Assembly: GCF_009765275.1 (NCBI RefSeq)
Contig: NZ_VOPH01000005.1
Location: 248,001-312,000 of the forward strand
DNA length: 64,000 nt
Source: Chachezhania sediminis
GTDB taxonomy: Bacteria > Pseudomonadota > Alphaproteobacteria > Rhodobacterales > Rhodobacteraceae
Reading direction: 5' to 3'
Of the stretch, positions 8,399-19,011 are shown one piece after another. How positions within the stretch are numbered: the stretch's first letter is position 1; each line of letters starts with the position of its first letter. Both the position numbers and the translations under genes were made by a program. A model generated the notes under the pieces. It saw nothing but the letters and a program-made list of their open reading frames with translations. It had not been told where the DNA came from and did no database searches.

Positions 8399-9461
8399 TC
8401 CCCTTCCCTCCGGTGCCGTGATCGGCATCCTGGGCGGCGGCCAGCTGGGCCGCATGCTGTCCGTCGCAGCCTCCCGTCTGGGTTTCCGGACACATGTCTA
8501 CGAACCCGCCGCCAACCCGCCTGCGGGGCACGTGGCCGACGTGGTGACCACCGCCGACTATGATGATGCCGAGGCGCTGGCGCGCTTCGCGGCATCGGTC
8601 GACGTGATCACCTATGAATTCGAAAACATCCCGACCGAAGCCCTGGACCTCCTGGAAGCCGCCAAACCGATCCGCCCGGGGCGCGAGGCGTTGCGGGTCA
8701 GCCAGGACCGGCTGACGGAAAAGAGCTTCCTGAAGGATCTGGGCCTCGCTACGGCCCCCTTCGCGGATGTGACCTCTGCCGCCGGCCTCGACACGGCACT
8801 GGCCGACATCGGGGCGCCCGCGATCCTGAAGACCCGCCGCTTCGGCTATGACGGCAAGGGGCAGGCGCGGATCATGTCCCCGGACGATGCCGCACCCGCG
8901 CTGGAGTCGCTGAAGGGCGCCCCGGCGATCCTGGAAGGCTTCGTCGACTTCGACCGCGAGATTTCCGTCATCGCGGCCCGCGGCCTGGACGGGGCGGTCG
9001 CCTGTTTCGACCCGGGCGAGAATGTCCATGCCGAAGGCATCCTGCGCACCACGACCGTTCCGGCCTCGCTGACGGCTGCGCTGCGGACCGATGCGGTGCT
9101 GCTGGCGGCCCGGATCCTGAACGCGCTCGACTATGTCGGCGTCATGGGGGTGGAGCTGTTCGTGACCCGCGCCGGTCTGGTGGTGAACGAAATCGCGCCC
9201 CGGGTCCACAATTCGGGGCACTGGACGCAGAACGGCTGCACCGTGGACCAGTTCGAACAGCACATCCGCGCCGTGGCCGGCTGGCCGCTGGGCGACGGGC
9301 AGCGCTATGCGGACGTGGTCATGGAAAACCTGATCGGCGCCGATATCGACCGCGTTCCGGACCTGGCCAAGGCCCCCGACACGGCCCTGCACCTTTACGG
9401 CAAGGCGGAAATGCGCCCCGGCCGCAAGATGGGGCACGTCAATCGGATCGTGCGCGGCTAA
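8391..9461 (+). CDS. purK: 5-(carboxyamino)imidazole ribonucleotide synthase
   Basis: ATP-grasp enzyme making N5-CAIR from AIR, bicarbonate and ATP, the substrate for PurE. The 356-aa protein has the N-terminal [12 protein letters not shown] nucleotide motif, the YEFENIP segment, [13 protein letters not shown] of the ATP-grasp core, and the C-terminal [14 protein letters not shown] with its metal ligands. Length is normal. It overlaps the end of purE by 8 nt, and a hairpin lies 68 nt downstream. Confidence 0.96.
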   Translation: MTDPLPSGAVIGILGGGQLGRMLSVAASRLGFRTHVYEPAANPPAGHVADVVTTADYDDAEALARFAASVDVITYEFENIPTEALDLLEAAKPIRPGREALRVSQDRLTEKSFLKDLGLATAPFADVTSAAGLDTALADIGAPAILKTRRFGYDGKGQARIMSPDDAAPALESLKGAPAILEGFVDFDREISVIAARGLDGAVACFDPGENVHAEGILRTTTVPASLTAALRTDAVLLAARILNALDYVGVMGVELFVTRAGLVVNEIAPRVHNSGHWTQNGCTVDQFEQHIRAVAGWPLGDGQRYADVVMENLIGADIDRVPDLAKAPDTALHLYGKAEMRPGRKMGHVNRIVRG

Positions 9462-9529
9462 GCACCCGGGCGGAACGTCGAATGTTACGGCAAGAAGGGT
9501 AGCGGCCGTCCCGCCGGACTGCCGCGAAG

Positions 9530-9551
9530 CGCCCGCCCCATAGGGCGGGCG
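9530..9551. terminator. hairpin between purK and phnM
   Basis: A perfect 9-bp stem (CGCCCGCCC / GGGCGGGCG) with a 4-nt CATA loop lies between the converging purK and phnM genes. No T-run follows, so it is a candidate bidirectional transcription end or mRNA-stabilising structure. Confidence 0.45.
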
Positions 9552-9598
9552 AACCGTTACCCGGCCTGCGGCAAGGTGGGACGACTCGTTCGACAGCT

Positions 9599-10753
9599 CT
9601 ACCCGATCAGCCGTGCCGCCAATTCGCCGGACAGGTAGCTGATCCGCCCGCCGGCCATCGTGCCGGCCACGCGGCGCGTTTTCTCATCCAGAATGGTGAT
9701 GTCCGCCCGAAGTCCCGGTGCCAGCCGGCCACGGTCGGACAGACCAAGCGCCTTTGCCGGTCCCTCGGACAGCATCCCCCAGGCTTCGGCAAAGGAACAG
9801 ATCCCTTCGTCCGACAGCATGAAGGCCGCGCGGCGCATCGACGGATAGTGGTAGTCCGACGCCAGCGCATCCACCAGCCCGGCGCGGGCCAGGTCGCGCA
9901 CGCCGATATTGCCCTTATGGGACCCGCCCCGCACCACATTGGGAGAGCCGCCGATCACGGTGGAGCCGCTGTCCTTCGCCGCCGTTGCGGCCTCCAGCGT
10001 CTCCGGGAACTCGGCAATCGTGGCGCCGCGGGCAGCCCAGGTGGCGCGGTCCTCGGCCGTGGCCTCGTCATGGCTGCCAAGGCGAACGCCCGCGGCGGCC
10101 AGCGTCGCGGCCAGTTCGGTCACGGCGGCCGGCACCTCGGCCTTGCGGTCGTGCAGGCGCTGCAGCAGCGCCCAGTGGTCGTCGGGGTTCCGCCCCGCCT
10201 TCAGCGCCTGACCGGTCAGCTGCTTGGGCCTGCGCCCTGCCGCCAGGCGGTCGTGCTGAAGGTGGTCGTTGAAGACGACGTAAGGCACCTCCCACTCCGC
10301 CACCTTGGCGGGGATCGCGGGATAGTCGTCCATCAGGTGGATTTCGAACCGCAGTTGCGGGATCAGGGTCGACGGCACCTGCCCCTTCACCCGCTTGATC
10401 GACCGAAAGACCGTGTCGGCGAATTCGGGACCGCGCAGGCCGCCTTCCCACGAATAGAACTGCGCCAGCACGCCCGTCGTGATGCCGGCGGCTGCCAGTT
10501 CTGCCTCGGCTGCGACAATGCCGTCGTCCACGTTGGTATTGGCGCCGCGGCGGGGGGCGACATGGCGTTCGAAAGCGTCGCCGTGAATGTCGACGATGCC
10601 CGGCAGGACGATGAAACCCGTCAGGTCCACCGCCCGGCCCACGGGCGTATCGACGATCAGACCGTCGGCAATGGACAGGGTGCCCGGTTCCAGCCCGGCG
10701 CCATCGGGCGACAGGATCGGGGCGTTCGTCAGATCGAGGGAAAGCGCACTCAT
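9599..10753 (-). CDS. phnM: alpha-D-ribose 1-methylphosphonate 5-triphosphate diphosphatase
   Basis: Amidohydrolase-superfamily enzyme of the carbon-phosphorus lyase pathway, removing pyrophosphate from ribose 1-alkylphosphonate 5-triphosphate. The 384-aa protein has LPGIVDIHGDAFERH (metal-binding HxD near residue 57), the conserved GVLAQFYSWEGG segment, SHDEAT, and GGSPNVVRGGSHKGN near the C-terminal half, all typical of PhnM. No other phn gene is nearby in the window, so it is an orphan here; the core C-P lyase genes could lie elsewhere, or the protein could act on another phosphonate or ribosyl phosphate. Confidence 0.9.
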   Translation of the reverse strand: MSALSLDLTNAPILSPDGAGLEPGTLSIADGLIVDTPVGRAVDLTGFIVLPGIVDIHGDAFERHVAPRRGANTNVDDGIVAAEAELAAAGITTGVLAQFYSWEGGLRGPEFADTVFRSIKRVKGQVPSTLIPQLRFEIHLMDDYPAIPAKVAEWEVPYVVFNDHLQHDRLAAGRRPKQLTGQALKAGRNPDDHWALLQRLHDRKAEVPAAVTELAATLAAAGVRLGSHDEATAEDRATWAARGATIAEFPETLEAATAAKDSGSTVIGGSPNVVRGGSHKGNIGVRDLARAGLVDALASDYHYPSMRRAAFMLSDEGICSFAEAWGMLSEGPAKALGLSDRGRLAPGLRADITILDEKTRRVAGTMAGGRISYLSGELAARLIG

Positions 10754-10853
10754 CGGTCCGGCACCGCCATCATCGGGGAAGATGGCGCAGGGCTTACAGG
10801 GGACCGGCGGAAAGGGCCACCCGCCCGCGGCGTCGCAGGCGGGTGAAGCCGGT

Positions 10854-11987
10854 TCAGTAATAGTCGCTGCGGACCATGTTCGGGAACAGCCAGGCGATGA
10901 TCCCGCCGATACCCACCAGGAACAGGAGCATGTAGAAGATCCAGCCGAAGAACGGGATCAGGCAGATCAGGCCCGCGACCAGCGCGCCGACACCCGCCGA
11001 GATCGCCCGCTGACCCGTGGTCGTGGGTTCGCCCCGTCCCACGATTTCCAGAAGCTTCACGCCCAGCGCATAGGCGCCCACGACCTGCCCCAGGAAGGCC
11101 GCCAGGAAGGCCAGCACCACGACGGCGGGCAGAAGCAGGATACCGATCAGGGTCATGACCAGCAGGACGCCGCCGCCGATGATCGTGCTTTCGGTGACGA
11201 AGCCACGCGCCAGCGACCGGCCGGGGGCGGCCAGGATCGACCGGCGCATCTTCGCCATGGCCTCGGGCATCAGGGCCGCGATCAACGCTGCCACGATGGC
11301 GATGGACAGGACGCCGCCCAGGAAGGACCAGATCATCGTCGACTTCGACGGCAGCACCTCGGTCGGGTCCGGCATGTCGTCCGTGTCCAGTTCCTGCCGT
11401 TCGATATTGTGAAGCGCCGCGATCCGTTCCGGGATCTTCAGCTGGCCCTTCTCGGGCTCGTGCAGGCGCACGGTGCCTTCGACCTTGGCATTGGGCCCGA
11501 AATCCATCGACCGGCCGGCAAAGACCAGATCGCCCGAGATCACGCCGTTCACCTGCAGATCCTCAGCGAAGATCAGGGCGTAGCCGCCGACATTCCCGTC
11601 CAGCACGATCTTGGAGCCGCTGGCGCGGATATTGCCCGCCACGTCGTCCTTCACGTCGACATTCATGCCGAAGGCGGTGACGTTCCCCGCGACCGGGCTG
11701 GCCACGGTCACGTACTGACCCATGGAATAGATGTCGCCGCCGACCGCGCCGTTCACCGTCACCTTGCGACCGAACAGATGCGCCGTGCCGCCGATATCGG
11801 CGGTCGCCGTGATCGTCTCGCCCAGCGCAAAGACATCCTGCTTGCCCGGCCTGTCCAGATCGACGGTGGCGCCGGCCTCGAACACGTCATTGGCGATGTC
11901 ATAGATGCTGGGCGCATCGTCGTTGTCGTCGGCCCAGGCGGCCGTTCCCAGCACGGTCGCCACAAGAATACCCAGAATTGCACGCAT
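10854..11987 (-). CDS. bactofilin-like membrane protein (secreted beta-repeat domain plus C-terminal membrane helices)
   Basis: The 377-aa protein starts with a signal peptide (cleavage near AWA-DD, residue 18). Residues about 45-180 are a run of short G-x-V / D-V-x-G-N beta repeats resembling the polymer-forming cytoskeletal (bactofilin) fold. From about residue 210 on there are four to five membrane helices with a FIG-like LICLIPFFGWIFYMLL ending. Bactofilins are normally cytoplasmic, so this exported, membrane-anchored version probably forms a periplasmic solenoid. The ATG at 11987 is chosen because the signal peptide starts there although the frame is open further upstream. Function is not known. 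Confidence 0.7.
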   Translation of the reverse strand: MRAILGILVATVLGTAAWADDNDDAPSIYDIANDVFEAGATVDLDRPGKQDVFALGETITATADIGGTAHLFGRKVTVNGAVGGDIYSMGQYVTVASPVAGNVTAFGMNVDVKDDVAGNIRASGSKIVLDGNVGGYALIFAEDLQVNGVISGDLVFAGRSMDFGPNAKVEGTVRLHEPEKGQLKIPERIAALHNIERQELDTDDMPDPTEVLPSKSTMIWSFLGGVLSIAIVAALIAALMPEAMAKMRRSILAAPGRSLARGFVTESTIIGGGVLLVMTLIGILLLPAVVVLAFLAAFLGQVVGAYALGVKLLEIVGRGEPTTTGQRAISAGVGALVAGLICLIPFFGWIFYMLLFLVGIGGIIAWLFPNMVRSDYY

Positions 11988-12096
11988 ATTGTCGTCCCCC
12001 GGAACACGGCCCGTCTTTGGCGGGTCGATGCTACACTTGCTTGCACGGAGGCACGGTGCAAGCCGATCCTTTGCCGCAATGCGGCAAGACCGAACG

Positions 12097-12123
12097 AAAA
12101 AGGGGGCCACGAAGGCCCCCTTT
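12097..12123 (-). terminator. intrinsic terminator after groEL
   Basis: On the minus strand a 7-bp stem (GGGGGCC / GGCCCCC) with a TTCGT loop is followed by TTTTT, 24 nt after the groEL stop codon. Confidence 0.93.
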
Positions 12124-12146
12124 CCCATCGGTTCTGCAGGCGCAGA

Positions 12147-13802
<1,656 letters not shown>

Positions 13803-13833
13803 TCAGATCCTTGGGTCAGACGATGCGAAGCGT

Positions 13834-14145
13834 TCAGGCAGCTTTCGCTGCAGCCGCGTCCGACATGATGCCCAGGATGTCGCTTTCTTTCATGATCAGC
13901 AGCTCTTCGCCGTCGATCGTGACTTCGGTGCCGGACCACTTGCCGAACAGGACGCGGTCGCCTGCCTTGACGGTCATCGCGATCAGCTCGCCCGAGTCCT
14001 TGCGTGCGCCTTCACCGCATGCGACGACTTCGCCTTCCGACGGCTTTTCTTTTGCGCTGTCGGGGATGATCAGACCGCCCTTGGTCTTCTCTTCGCTTTC
14101 CACACGGCGCACCAGCACCCGGTCATGAAGCGGAGTAAATGCCAT
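13834..14145 (-). CDS. groS: co-chaperonin GroES (10 kDa)
   Basis: Heptameric lid of the GroEL chamber. The 103-aa protein has [19 protein letters not shown], the mobile loop [13 protein letters not shown], and the C-terminal roof region ending [13 protein letters not shown]. The frame is open upstream to 14229, but the ATG at 14145 gives the universal start and is preceded on the minus strand by CAAGGAG. First gene of the groESL operon. Confidence 0.98.
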   Translation of the reverse strand: MAFTPLHDRVLVRRVESEEKTKGGLIIPDSAKEKPSEGEVVACGEGARKDSGELIAMTVKAGDRVLFGKWSGTEVTIDGEELLIMKESDILGIMSDAAAAKAA

Positions 14146-14222
14146 CTTTGCAGCTCCTTGAGGCTCAAAGTTTCTCCCTAGCGCCCGGTCGGGTCCGGAA
14201 ATGTCCGGTCGGCTCCGGGCGA

Positions 14223-14249
14223 TTAGCACTCGGCTTGGGTGAGTGCTAA
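14223..14249. promoter_or_regulatory. CIRCE operator (HrcA binding site) for groESL
   Basis: TTAGCACTC, nine spacer bases, GAGTGCTAA: a perfect match to the CIRCE inverted repeat. It sits 78 nt before groES, within the expected leader, and indicates repression by HrcA under non-stress conditions. Confidence 0.97.
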
Positions 14250-14258
14250 TTGATCGGC

Positions 14259-14287
14259 TAGTTAGGCAACGCCTGCCTGCGTGTCAA
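14259..14287 (-). promoter_or_regulatory. probable sigma-70-type promoter of groESL
   Basis: On the minus strand TTGACA (14287-14282) is followed after 17 nt by TAACTA (14264-14259), placing the transcription start at the edge of the CIRCE operator, as expected for HrcA control. The -10 match is only partial. Confidence 0.6.
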
Positions 14288-14438
14288 CGGGCCTGCGCGG
14301 GATTGTACGGAATTTTTCGCGTCTCCCTGCCAGTCGCGGCGTTGCTCTGGATCCGTGTCCTAACCGGGCATGTAGGAAGCTCGCGCCGCCCCTGAAACCC
14401 GACCCGGCCCAAATCGGCGGATAATGGCGGGTGGACCG

Positions 14439-15104
14439 TCAGTCGCCCCAGCTATAGGCCCAGTGCTTCAGGCCGTCGCGGCCCTTGTCTGTGATGCCAT
14501 AGATCCCCGTCGCGACCCGTTCGAACCAGCCGTAATGGTTATCGGCCATCACCCGCGTCGCCGCCTTCACGCCCGTGGCCCTGGCCACCATCGCGCCCTT
14601 GCAGGGCCCCTCGCCGGCCAGATGTGCCGCACAGCGCAGCGCGTCCTGCCGGTAGGCGGTGACAATCCCGTGCCGGGTGGCGCCGCCATCGTTCGGATCG
14701 CCCTCCAGCCGTTCGAACTCGCGCAGCAGGCGGGCCTTCTTCTGCTTCGACTGCCGGGGCGCGTAAGGCCCGGGATCGCACTGCACCTCGGTCCGGCCGT
14801 CGGGCAGCACGGTGATCAGGCCCAAACCCAGGCGGCGGCACAGGCCCGTATTGTCCTTCAGTGCACGCCGCGCGGTGCGTCCTGCGGGCTTCGGGACCGC
14901 GATATAGACATGATCGGTAACCTTCAGCCGCTCCATCGCCTGCAGGTAGAGCGCCAGCGCGAAGCCGCGCTTCAGCTCCACGATCACCGGATCTTCTGCG
15001 CCGCGGCACGCCACGATATCGGCCGCGCCGACCTCTCCCTTCACGACATAGCCCTGCCGCTCCAAAAGCGCCTTCACCGGTGCGTATAGGTCCGTTTCCC
15101 GCAT
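14439..15104 (-). CDS. DUF2161 family protein, PD-(D/E)XK nuclease-like
   Basis: A 221-aa protein of the DUF2161 type, annotated in databases as a putative phosphodiesterase. Near the N-terminus it has an EVGAADIVAC...VIVELKRGF pattern: Asp29 followed by Glu43-x-Lys45, the signature spacing of PD-(D/E)XK restriction-like nuclease folds. The C-terminal third looks like a winged-helix region rich in aromatic residues (HYGWFERVATGIYGIT). The ATG at 15104 is chosen over the much longer open frame because it gives the usual MRETDLYAPVK start. It is divergent from the pyrophosphatase gene. Biological role is unknown. Confidence 0.75.
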   Translation of the reverse strand: MRETDLYAPVKALLERQGYVVKGEVGAADIVACRGAEDPVIVELKRGFALALYLQAMERLKVTDHVYIAVPKPAGRTARRALKDNTGLCRRLGLGLITVLPDGRTEVQCDPGPYAPRQSKQKKARLLREFERLEGDPNDGGATRHGIVTAYRQDALRCAAHLAGEGPCKGAMVARATGVKAATRVMADNHYGWFERVATGIYGITDKGRDGLKHWAYSWGD

Positions 15105-15283
15105 CGATTTCGATCCTACCGTGCTCGATTCCACCGTCCAGAGCCGATGCAGCCCGGAGTCCTGCCAAAATCGGCCCAAAACGCGTCCATTTGACACCGA
15201 ACCGGCCGCTTCGCGACCGTGACAAGGCCCAAGGGCACTCCTATAAGGCGCCAAATTTGCTGCAAGCGCGACAGGATCCTGCC

Positions 15284-16204
15284 ATGACCACCCTCGTTCT
15301 GGGCCACAAATCCCCCGACACCGATTCCACCGGCTCTCCCATCATCTGGGCTTGGTATCTCAACACCGTGAAGAACGTTCCGGCCAAACCGGTGCTGCTG
15401 GGCGAGCCCAACACCGAAGCGGCCTTCATGCTGACCCACTGGGGCCTCGACAAGCCCGAGATCGTGTCGGGCCTGGACGCTGGCACGCCGGTCGTGATCG
15501 TCGACACCAACAACCCGGCCGAGCTGCCTGACGGCATCAACGACACCGACATCCAGGCCATCATCGACCACCACAAGCTGGTCGGCGGTCTGGAAACCAA
15601 GGGCCCGATCGACATCACGATCAAGCCGGTCGCCTGCACCGCGACGATCATGTACGACCTGATCGGCGACGACTATGCCAAGATGCCGAAAGAGGTGAAG
15701 GGCGCGATGCTGACCTGCATCCTGTCCGACACGCTGGCCTTCCGCTCGCCCACCACCACCTCGCACGACACGGATGTGGCACAGAAGATCGCCGACGACC
15801 TGGGCGTGGACATCGAGGCCTATTCCACCGACATGTTCGCCGCCAAGTCCGACGTTTCGGCCTTCTCCGAAGCGGAACTGATCCGCATGGACAGCAAGGC
15901 CTACGACGTGGGCGACAAGTCGTTCCGCGTTTCGGTCCTGGAAACCACCTCGCCCCAGACCGTCCTGTCCCGCAAGGCCGCCTTGATCGAGGCGATGCCG
16001 GGCGTGTCCAAGGAAGACGGTGTGGACGACGTGCTGCTGTTCGTGGTCGACATCCTGAAGGAAGAATCGACCCTGCTGATCCCCAGCGACCTGACCAGGG
16101 CAGTAGCCGAGAAGAGCTTCGGCGTTTCGGTGTCGGGCGACGAAGTCGTCCTGCCCGGCGTCGTCAGCCGCAAGAAGCAGATCGTCCCCGTCCTGGCGAT
16201 GTGA
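15284..16204 (+). CDS. ppaC: manganese-dependent inorganic pyrophosphatase (family II)
   Basis: DHH-family phosphoesterase hydrolysing pyrophosphate to phosphate. The 306-aa protein has the N-terminal LGHKSPDTDST motif (metal-binding His8, Asp12, Asp14), VIVDTNN, the DHH-type IIDHHK triad, and a C-terminal DHHA2-like domain with SRKKQIVP near the end. Family II enzymes use Mn2+ rather than Mg2+. The ATG at 15284 is taken as the start because it begins this conserved block. A strong hairpin lies 31 nt after the stop. Confidence 0.95.
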   Translation: MTTLVLGHKSPDTDSTGSPIIWAWYLNTVKNVPAKPVLLGEPNTEAAFMLTHWGLDKPEIVSGLDAGTPVVIVDTNNPAELPDGINDTDIQAIIDHHKLVGGLETKGPIDITIKPVACTATIMYDLIGDDYAKMPKEVKGAMLTCILSDTLAFRSPTTTSHDTDVAQKIADDLGVDIEAYSTDMFAAKSDVSAFSEAELIRMDSKAYDVGDKSFRVSVLETTSPQTVLSRKAALIEAMPGVSKEDGVDDVLLFVVDILKEESTLLIPSDLTRAVAEKSFGVSVSGDEVVLPGVVSRKKQIVPVLAM

Positions 16205-16235
16205 TCCCGGCGGATCTGTTCAACGATACGCTATT

Positions 16236-16261
16236 GCACATGCCCCGGCGCGGGCATGTGC
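16236..16261 (+). terminator. hairpin after ppaC
   Basis: A perfect 10-bp stem (GCACATGCCC / GGGCATGTGC) with a 6-nt CGGCGC loop follows ppaC by 31 nt. There is a C-run and then TTT rather than a clean T-run, so termination efficiency is uncertain. Confidence 0.6.
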
Positions 16262-16369
16262 CCCCCTTTGGGCCGGAAGGCCCGTCCCGGATCCCCGCGG
16301 ATTTGGACAAACACGTGCCTCGCGGTGTAGAAGGTCAACCGACCTCGTCTTTTTCCGGCAACCGTTTCC

Positions 16370-17062
16370 ATGATGCAATTCGGGCCCGACCTGTGGCTGT
16401 TCGACGGCCCCGCAGTGACGGGGGCCGGCGGCTTCCGGTTTCCCACGCGCATGGCCGTGGTCCGCCTTCCCGGCGACGGCGGGCTCTGGGTCTGGTCCCC
16501 CGTGGCCCTGACGGCCGAGATCCAGGCCTCCGTCGATGCGCTCGGCGCTGTCCGCCACCTGATTGCGCCTAACAGCCTGCACTACACCTTCCTAAAGGAA
16601 TGGGCGCAGGCCTATCCCGACGCGATTGTCGAAGCGGCCCCCGGCCTTTCGCCGAAGACCGTCGGGACAGCGATCCATGCGCCCCTTGGGAACACCCACG
16701 ATCCCGCCTGGGCCGGAGCGGTGGACCAGGTGACCGTACCCGGCAACCGGATCACGACCGAGGTCGTATTCTTCCACGCCGCGTCTTCGACCGTGTTTGT
16801 CACCGACCTCGTCCAGCAGATCCCGAACGACTGGTTCAATGGCTGGCGGGCGCTTGTCGCACGGTTGGATCTGATGACGGCCGCCGTCCCAAGCGTGCCG
16901 CGCAAGTTCCGCATGGCGACGACGGACAGGGCCGCGGCCCGCAAGGCCGTGCGCCGCATTCTGGACTGGCCCGCCGACCAACTGGTCATGGCTCATGGCA
17001 CACCTTTGCGGGAGGGCGGGCAGCAAACCCTTCAAAACGCCTTTCGCTGGCTGACCGACTAG
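16370..17062 (+). CDS. DUF4336 domain protein (metallo-beta-lactamase-like fold)
   Basis: The 230-aa protein matches the DUF4336 pattern: LWLFDGPAV...FPTRMAVVRLPGDGGLWVWSPV, then IAPNSLHYTFLKEW and a C-terminal MAHGTPLREGG. The family has a metallo-beta-lactamase-like fold in which the usual HxHxDH motif is degenerate (here N-S-L-H-Y), so hydrolase activity is uncertain. Two adjacent ATGs at 16370 and 16373 could serve as start. It is separated from ppaC by a strong hairpin and converges on the 5-oxoprolinase genes. Confidence 0.78.
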   Translation: MMQFGPDLWLFDGPAVTGAGGFRFPTRMAVVRLPGDGGLWVWSPVALTAEIQASVDALGAVRHLIAPNSLHYTFLKEWAQAYPDAIVEAAPGLSPKTVGTAIHAPLGNTHDPAWAGAVDQVTVPGNRITTEVVFFHAASSTVFVTDLVQQIPNDWFNGWRALVARLDLMTAAVPSVPRKFRMATTDRAAARKAVRRILDWPADQLVMAHGTPLREGGQQTLQNAFRWLTD

Positions 17063-17205
17063 AACACCCCGCCTTTCAGAACCCGCCACCTCCCGACACA
17101 AGGTTCCGCCTTCGGGTCGGCGAGGAGGATCGCGCAGGCGACCCGACGGGGGATGGGTGAGCGGGCCAGCCCGGAGGCGGGGCCGCAAGGCGTTTGACCG
17201 GGAGT

Positions 17206-17976
17206 TCAGACGGCCCGGCCCAAAGGCGCCACTGTGACCCCGGCCGTCTCCAGCCCGTCGCGCACGGCGCGGGCCAGTTCCACGGCTTCGGGGGTGTCGC
17301 CATGGACGCAGATCGTGTCGATCGAGGTCGGGATCTCCACGCCCGTTTCGGTGATGATCGCGTCGGATTTCACCATGTCGACGATCCGGGCCGCGGCTAT
17401 TGCGGGGTCGTGGATCACGGCGCCGGGCTGGCGGCGGTCGACCAGCTGGCCGTCTTCCCTGTAGGCGCGGTCGGCAAAGATCTCGCCGGCCCAGCCGCAG
17501 CCCAGTTCGCGCACGGCCTGTTCCATCGGGGTGGCGGCCAGCACCATGATGATGATGTCGGGGTCAATGTCCAAAGCGGCAGAAAAGAGGCTCTTGGCCA
17601 TTTCCACATCCTCGGACGCCATGTTGGACAGGGCGCCATGCAGCTTCAGGTGCCGCACATCGGCGCCCATGGCCTTTGCCATCCCCAGCGAGGCCGCGAA
17701 CTGATAGCGGACCCAGTTCTGCAGCGTGGCCATCGGCACGTTCATCCGGCGCCGGCCAAAACCCTGCAGGTCCATGAACCCGGGATGGGCCCCGATGCCG
17801 ACCCCGTTCTGATGGGCCAGCCGCATCGTATGGGCCATCACATCCGGGTCGCCCGCATGGAAGCCGCAGGCGATGTTGGCCGAGGTCACGATCTCCAGCA
17901 GGGCCGCGTCGTTGCCCATGGTCCAGGCGCCGAAGCTTTCGCCCATGTCCGCATTCAGATCCACAGTCCGGGTCAT
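17206..17976 (-). CDS. pxpA: 5-oxoprolinase subunit A (LamB/YcsF family)
   Basis: ATP-dependent 5-oxoprolinase converts 5-oxoproline, a spontaneous glutamine breakdown product, to glutamate. The 256-aa subunit has the VDLNADMGESFG start, NIACGFHAGDP, GAHPGFMDLQGFGRR and VRHLKLHGALSN motifs of PxpA. It is the last gene of the pxpB-pxpC-pxpA cluster, 12 nt after pxpC. Confidence 0.95.
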   Translation of the reverse strand: MTRTVDLNADMGESFGAWTMGNDAALLEIVTSANIACGFHAGDPDVMAHTMRLAHQNGVGIGAHPGFMDLQGFGRRRMNVPMATLQNWVRYQFAASLGMAKAMGADVRHLKLHGALSNMASEDVEMAKSLFSAALDIDPDIIIMVLAATPMEQAVRELGCGWAGEIFADRAYREDGQLVDRRQPGAVIHDPAIAAARIVDMVKSDAIITETGVEIPTSIDTICVHGDTPEAVELARAVRDGLETAGVTVAPLGRAV

Positions 17977-17988
17977 CTTCCCGCTCCT

Positions 17989-19011
17989 CTAGCTGTCCGT
18001 TAAGGGATCGTCCCAGGCCGACACCGCCCCATCGATCAGGCGATAGGCCAGAAGGTCCGACATCTCGTGCACATTGCGCACCAGCGGGCGCATGGCGCGG
18101 CGCAGGTGTCTGGCGTGGTCGCGCCGCTTTGCCTCGATTTCCAGCGCATCGTCCAGCGTCACGAAGCGGAAGCGCACGGGCGCGCCCTGCTGCGCCTGCG
18201 CCACGCGGGGCAGATCCGCCGGGATCACCGTCCCGATCCGCGGATAGCCACCCGTGGTCCCGCATTCCGGCAGCAGGACGTAAGGCAGCCCCGTCCCGGT
18301 CATCTGGACGTCGCCGGGCACGATGACCTCGGACAGGATGTCCAGCTGCCCGTCGGCGGCGAAACCTTCGCCCTCCGACAGCATCTCTACCCCCATCCGG
18401 TTGGCACGGCCGCCGCGTCTGAATTCGGTCGCCTCGAACCGGGCCAGGGTGTCTTCGGCAAAAAGCGCTGTCTGCAGGCTGGCCACCACCCGGATCTCGC
18501 CCCCGTTGAAGCGGTCGGTGCCGTCCAGCAGCTGCCCCGACAGGCCCGCACCACCGCCGGCCGGCAGGAAGGCGCCGCTGGAAACCGGTTTGCCCAGCCC
18601 TGCGGCCAGATGCGCCGACCGTGCGCCCATGACCAGAGGCATATCGATCCCGCCGCCCAGATGCAGGTAGCCATAGACCCCGGCCCGCGCGCCGCCGATC
18701 TGCAGGACCTGTCCGGGTTCCATCGCGTGCGAGGCATTCCAGGCCAGCGGCCAGTCGTCCAGCGTGGCTGCCATGGGGGCGCCGGTCAGGGCGATGCGCA
18801 GGGGGCCTTCGGCCACGAAGCGCCCGCCGGTCGCCGGCATCTCCAGAGCGGCAAGGTCCGGCCCCTGCCCCAGCAGCGCCGCGCCTTCGGCCAGGGCCAG
18901 CAGGTCGGCCGCGCCGCCGGGCGACAGGCCGCGGTCCCGGAAACCCGGCCGGCCCGGATCCTGCACCGTGGCCGCCGGCCCGATGGATTGCACGCGCAGG
19001 CCCGGTTTCAT
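17989..19011 (-). CDS. pxpC: 5-oxoprolinase subunit C (biotin-dependent carboxyltransferase-like family)
   Basis: Second allophanate-hydrolase-like subunit of 5-oxoprolinase. The 340-aa protein has IGPAATVQDPGRPGFRDRG at the N-terminus, ALEMPATGG, the YGYLHLGGGID loop and PECGTTGGYPRIGTV in the C-terminal half, all typical of PxpC. The start ATG at 19011 overlaps the pxpB stop by 4 nt (ATGA), indicating coupled translation. Confidence 0.94.
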   Translation of the reverse strand: MKPGLRVQSIGPAATVQDPGRPGFRDRGLSPGGAADLLALAEGAALLGQGPDLAALEMPATGGRFVAEGPLRIALTGAPMAATLDDWPLAWNASHAMEPGQVLQIGGARAGVYGYLHLGGGIDMPLVMGARSAHLAAGLGKPVSSGAFLPAGGGAGLSGQLLDGTDRFNGGEIRVVASLQTALFAEDTLARFEATEFRRGGRANRMGVEMLSEGEGFAADGQLDILSEVIVPGDVQMTGTGLPYVLLPECGTTGGYPRIGTVIPADLPRVAQAQQGAPVRFRFVTLDDALEIEAKRRDHARHLRRAMRPLVRNVHEMSDLLAYRLIDGAVSAWDDPLTDS

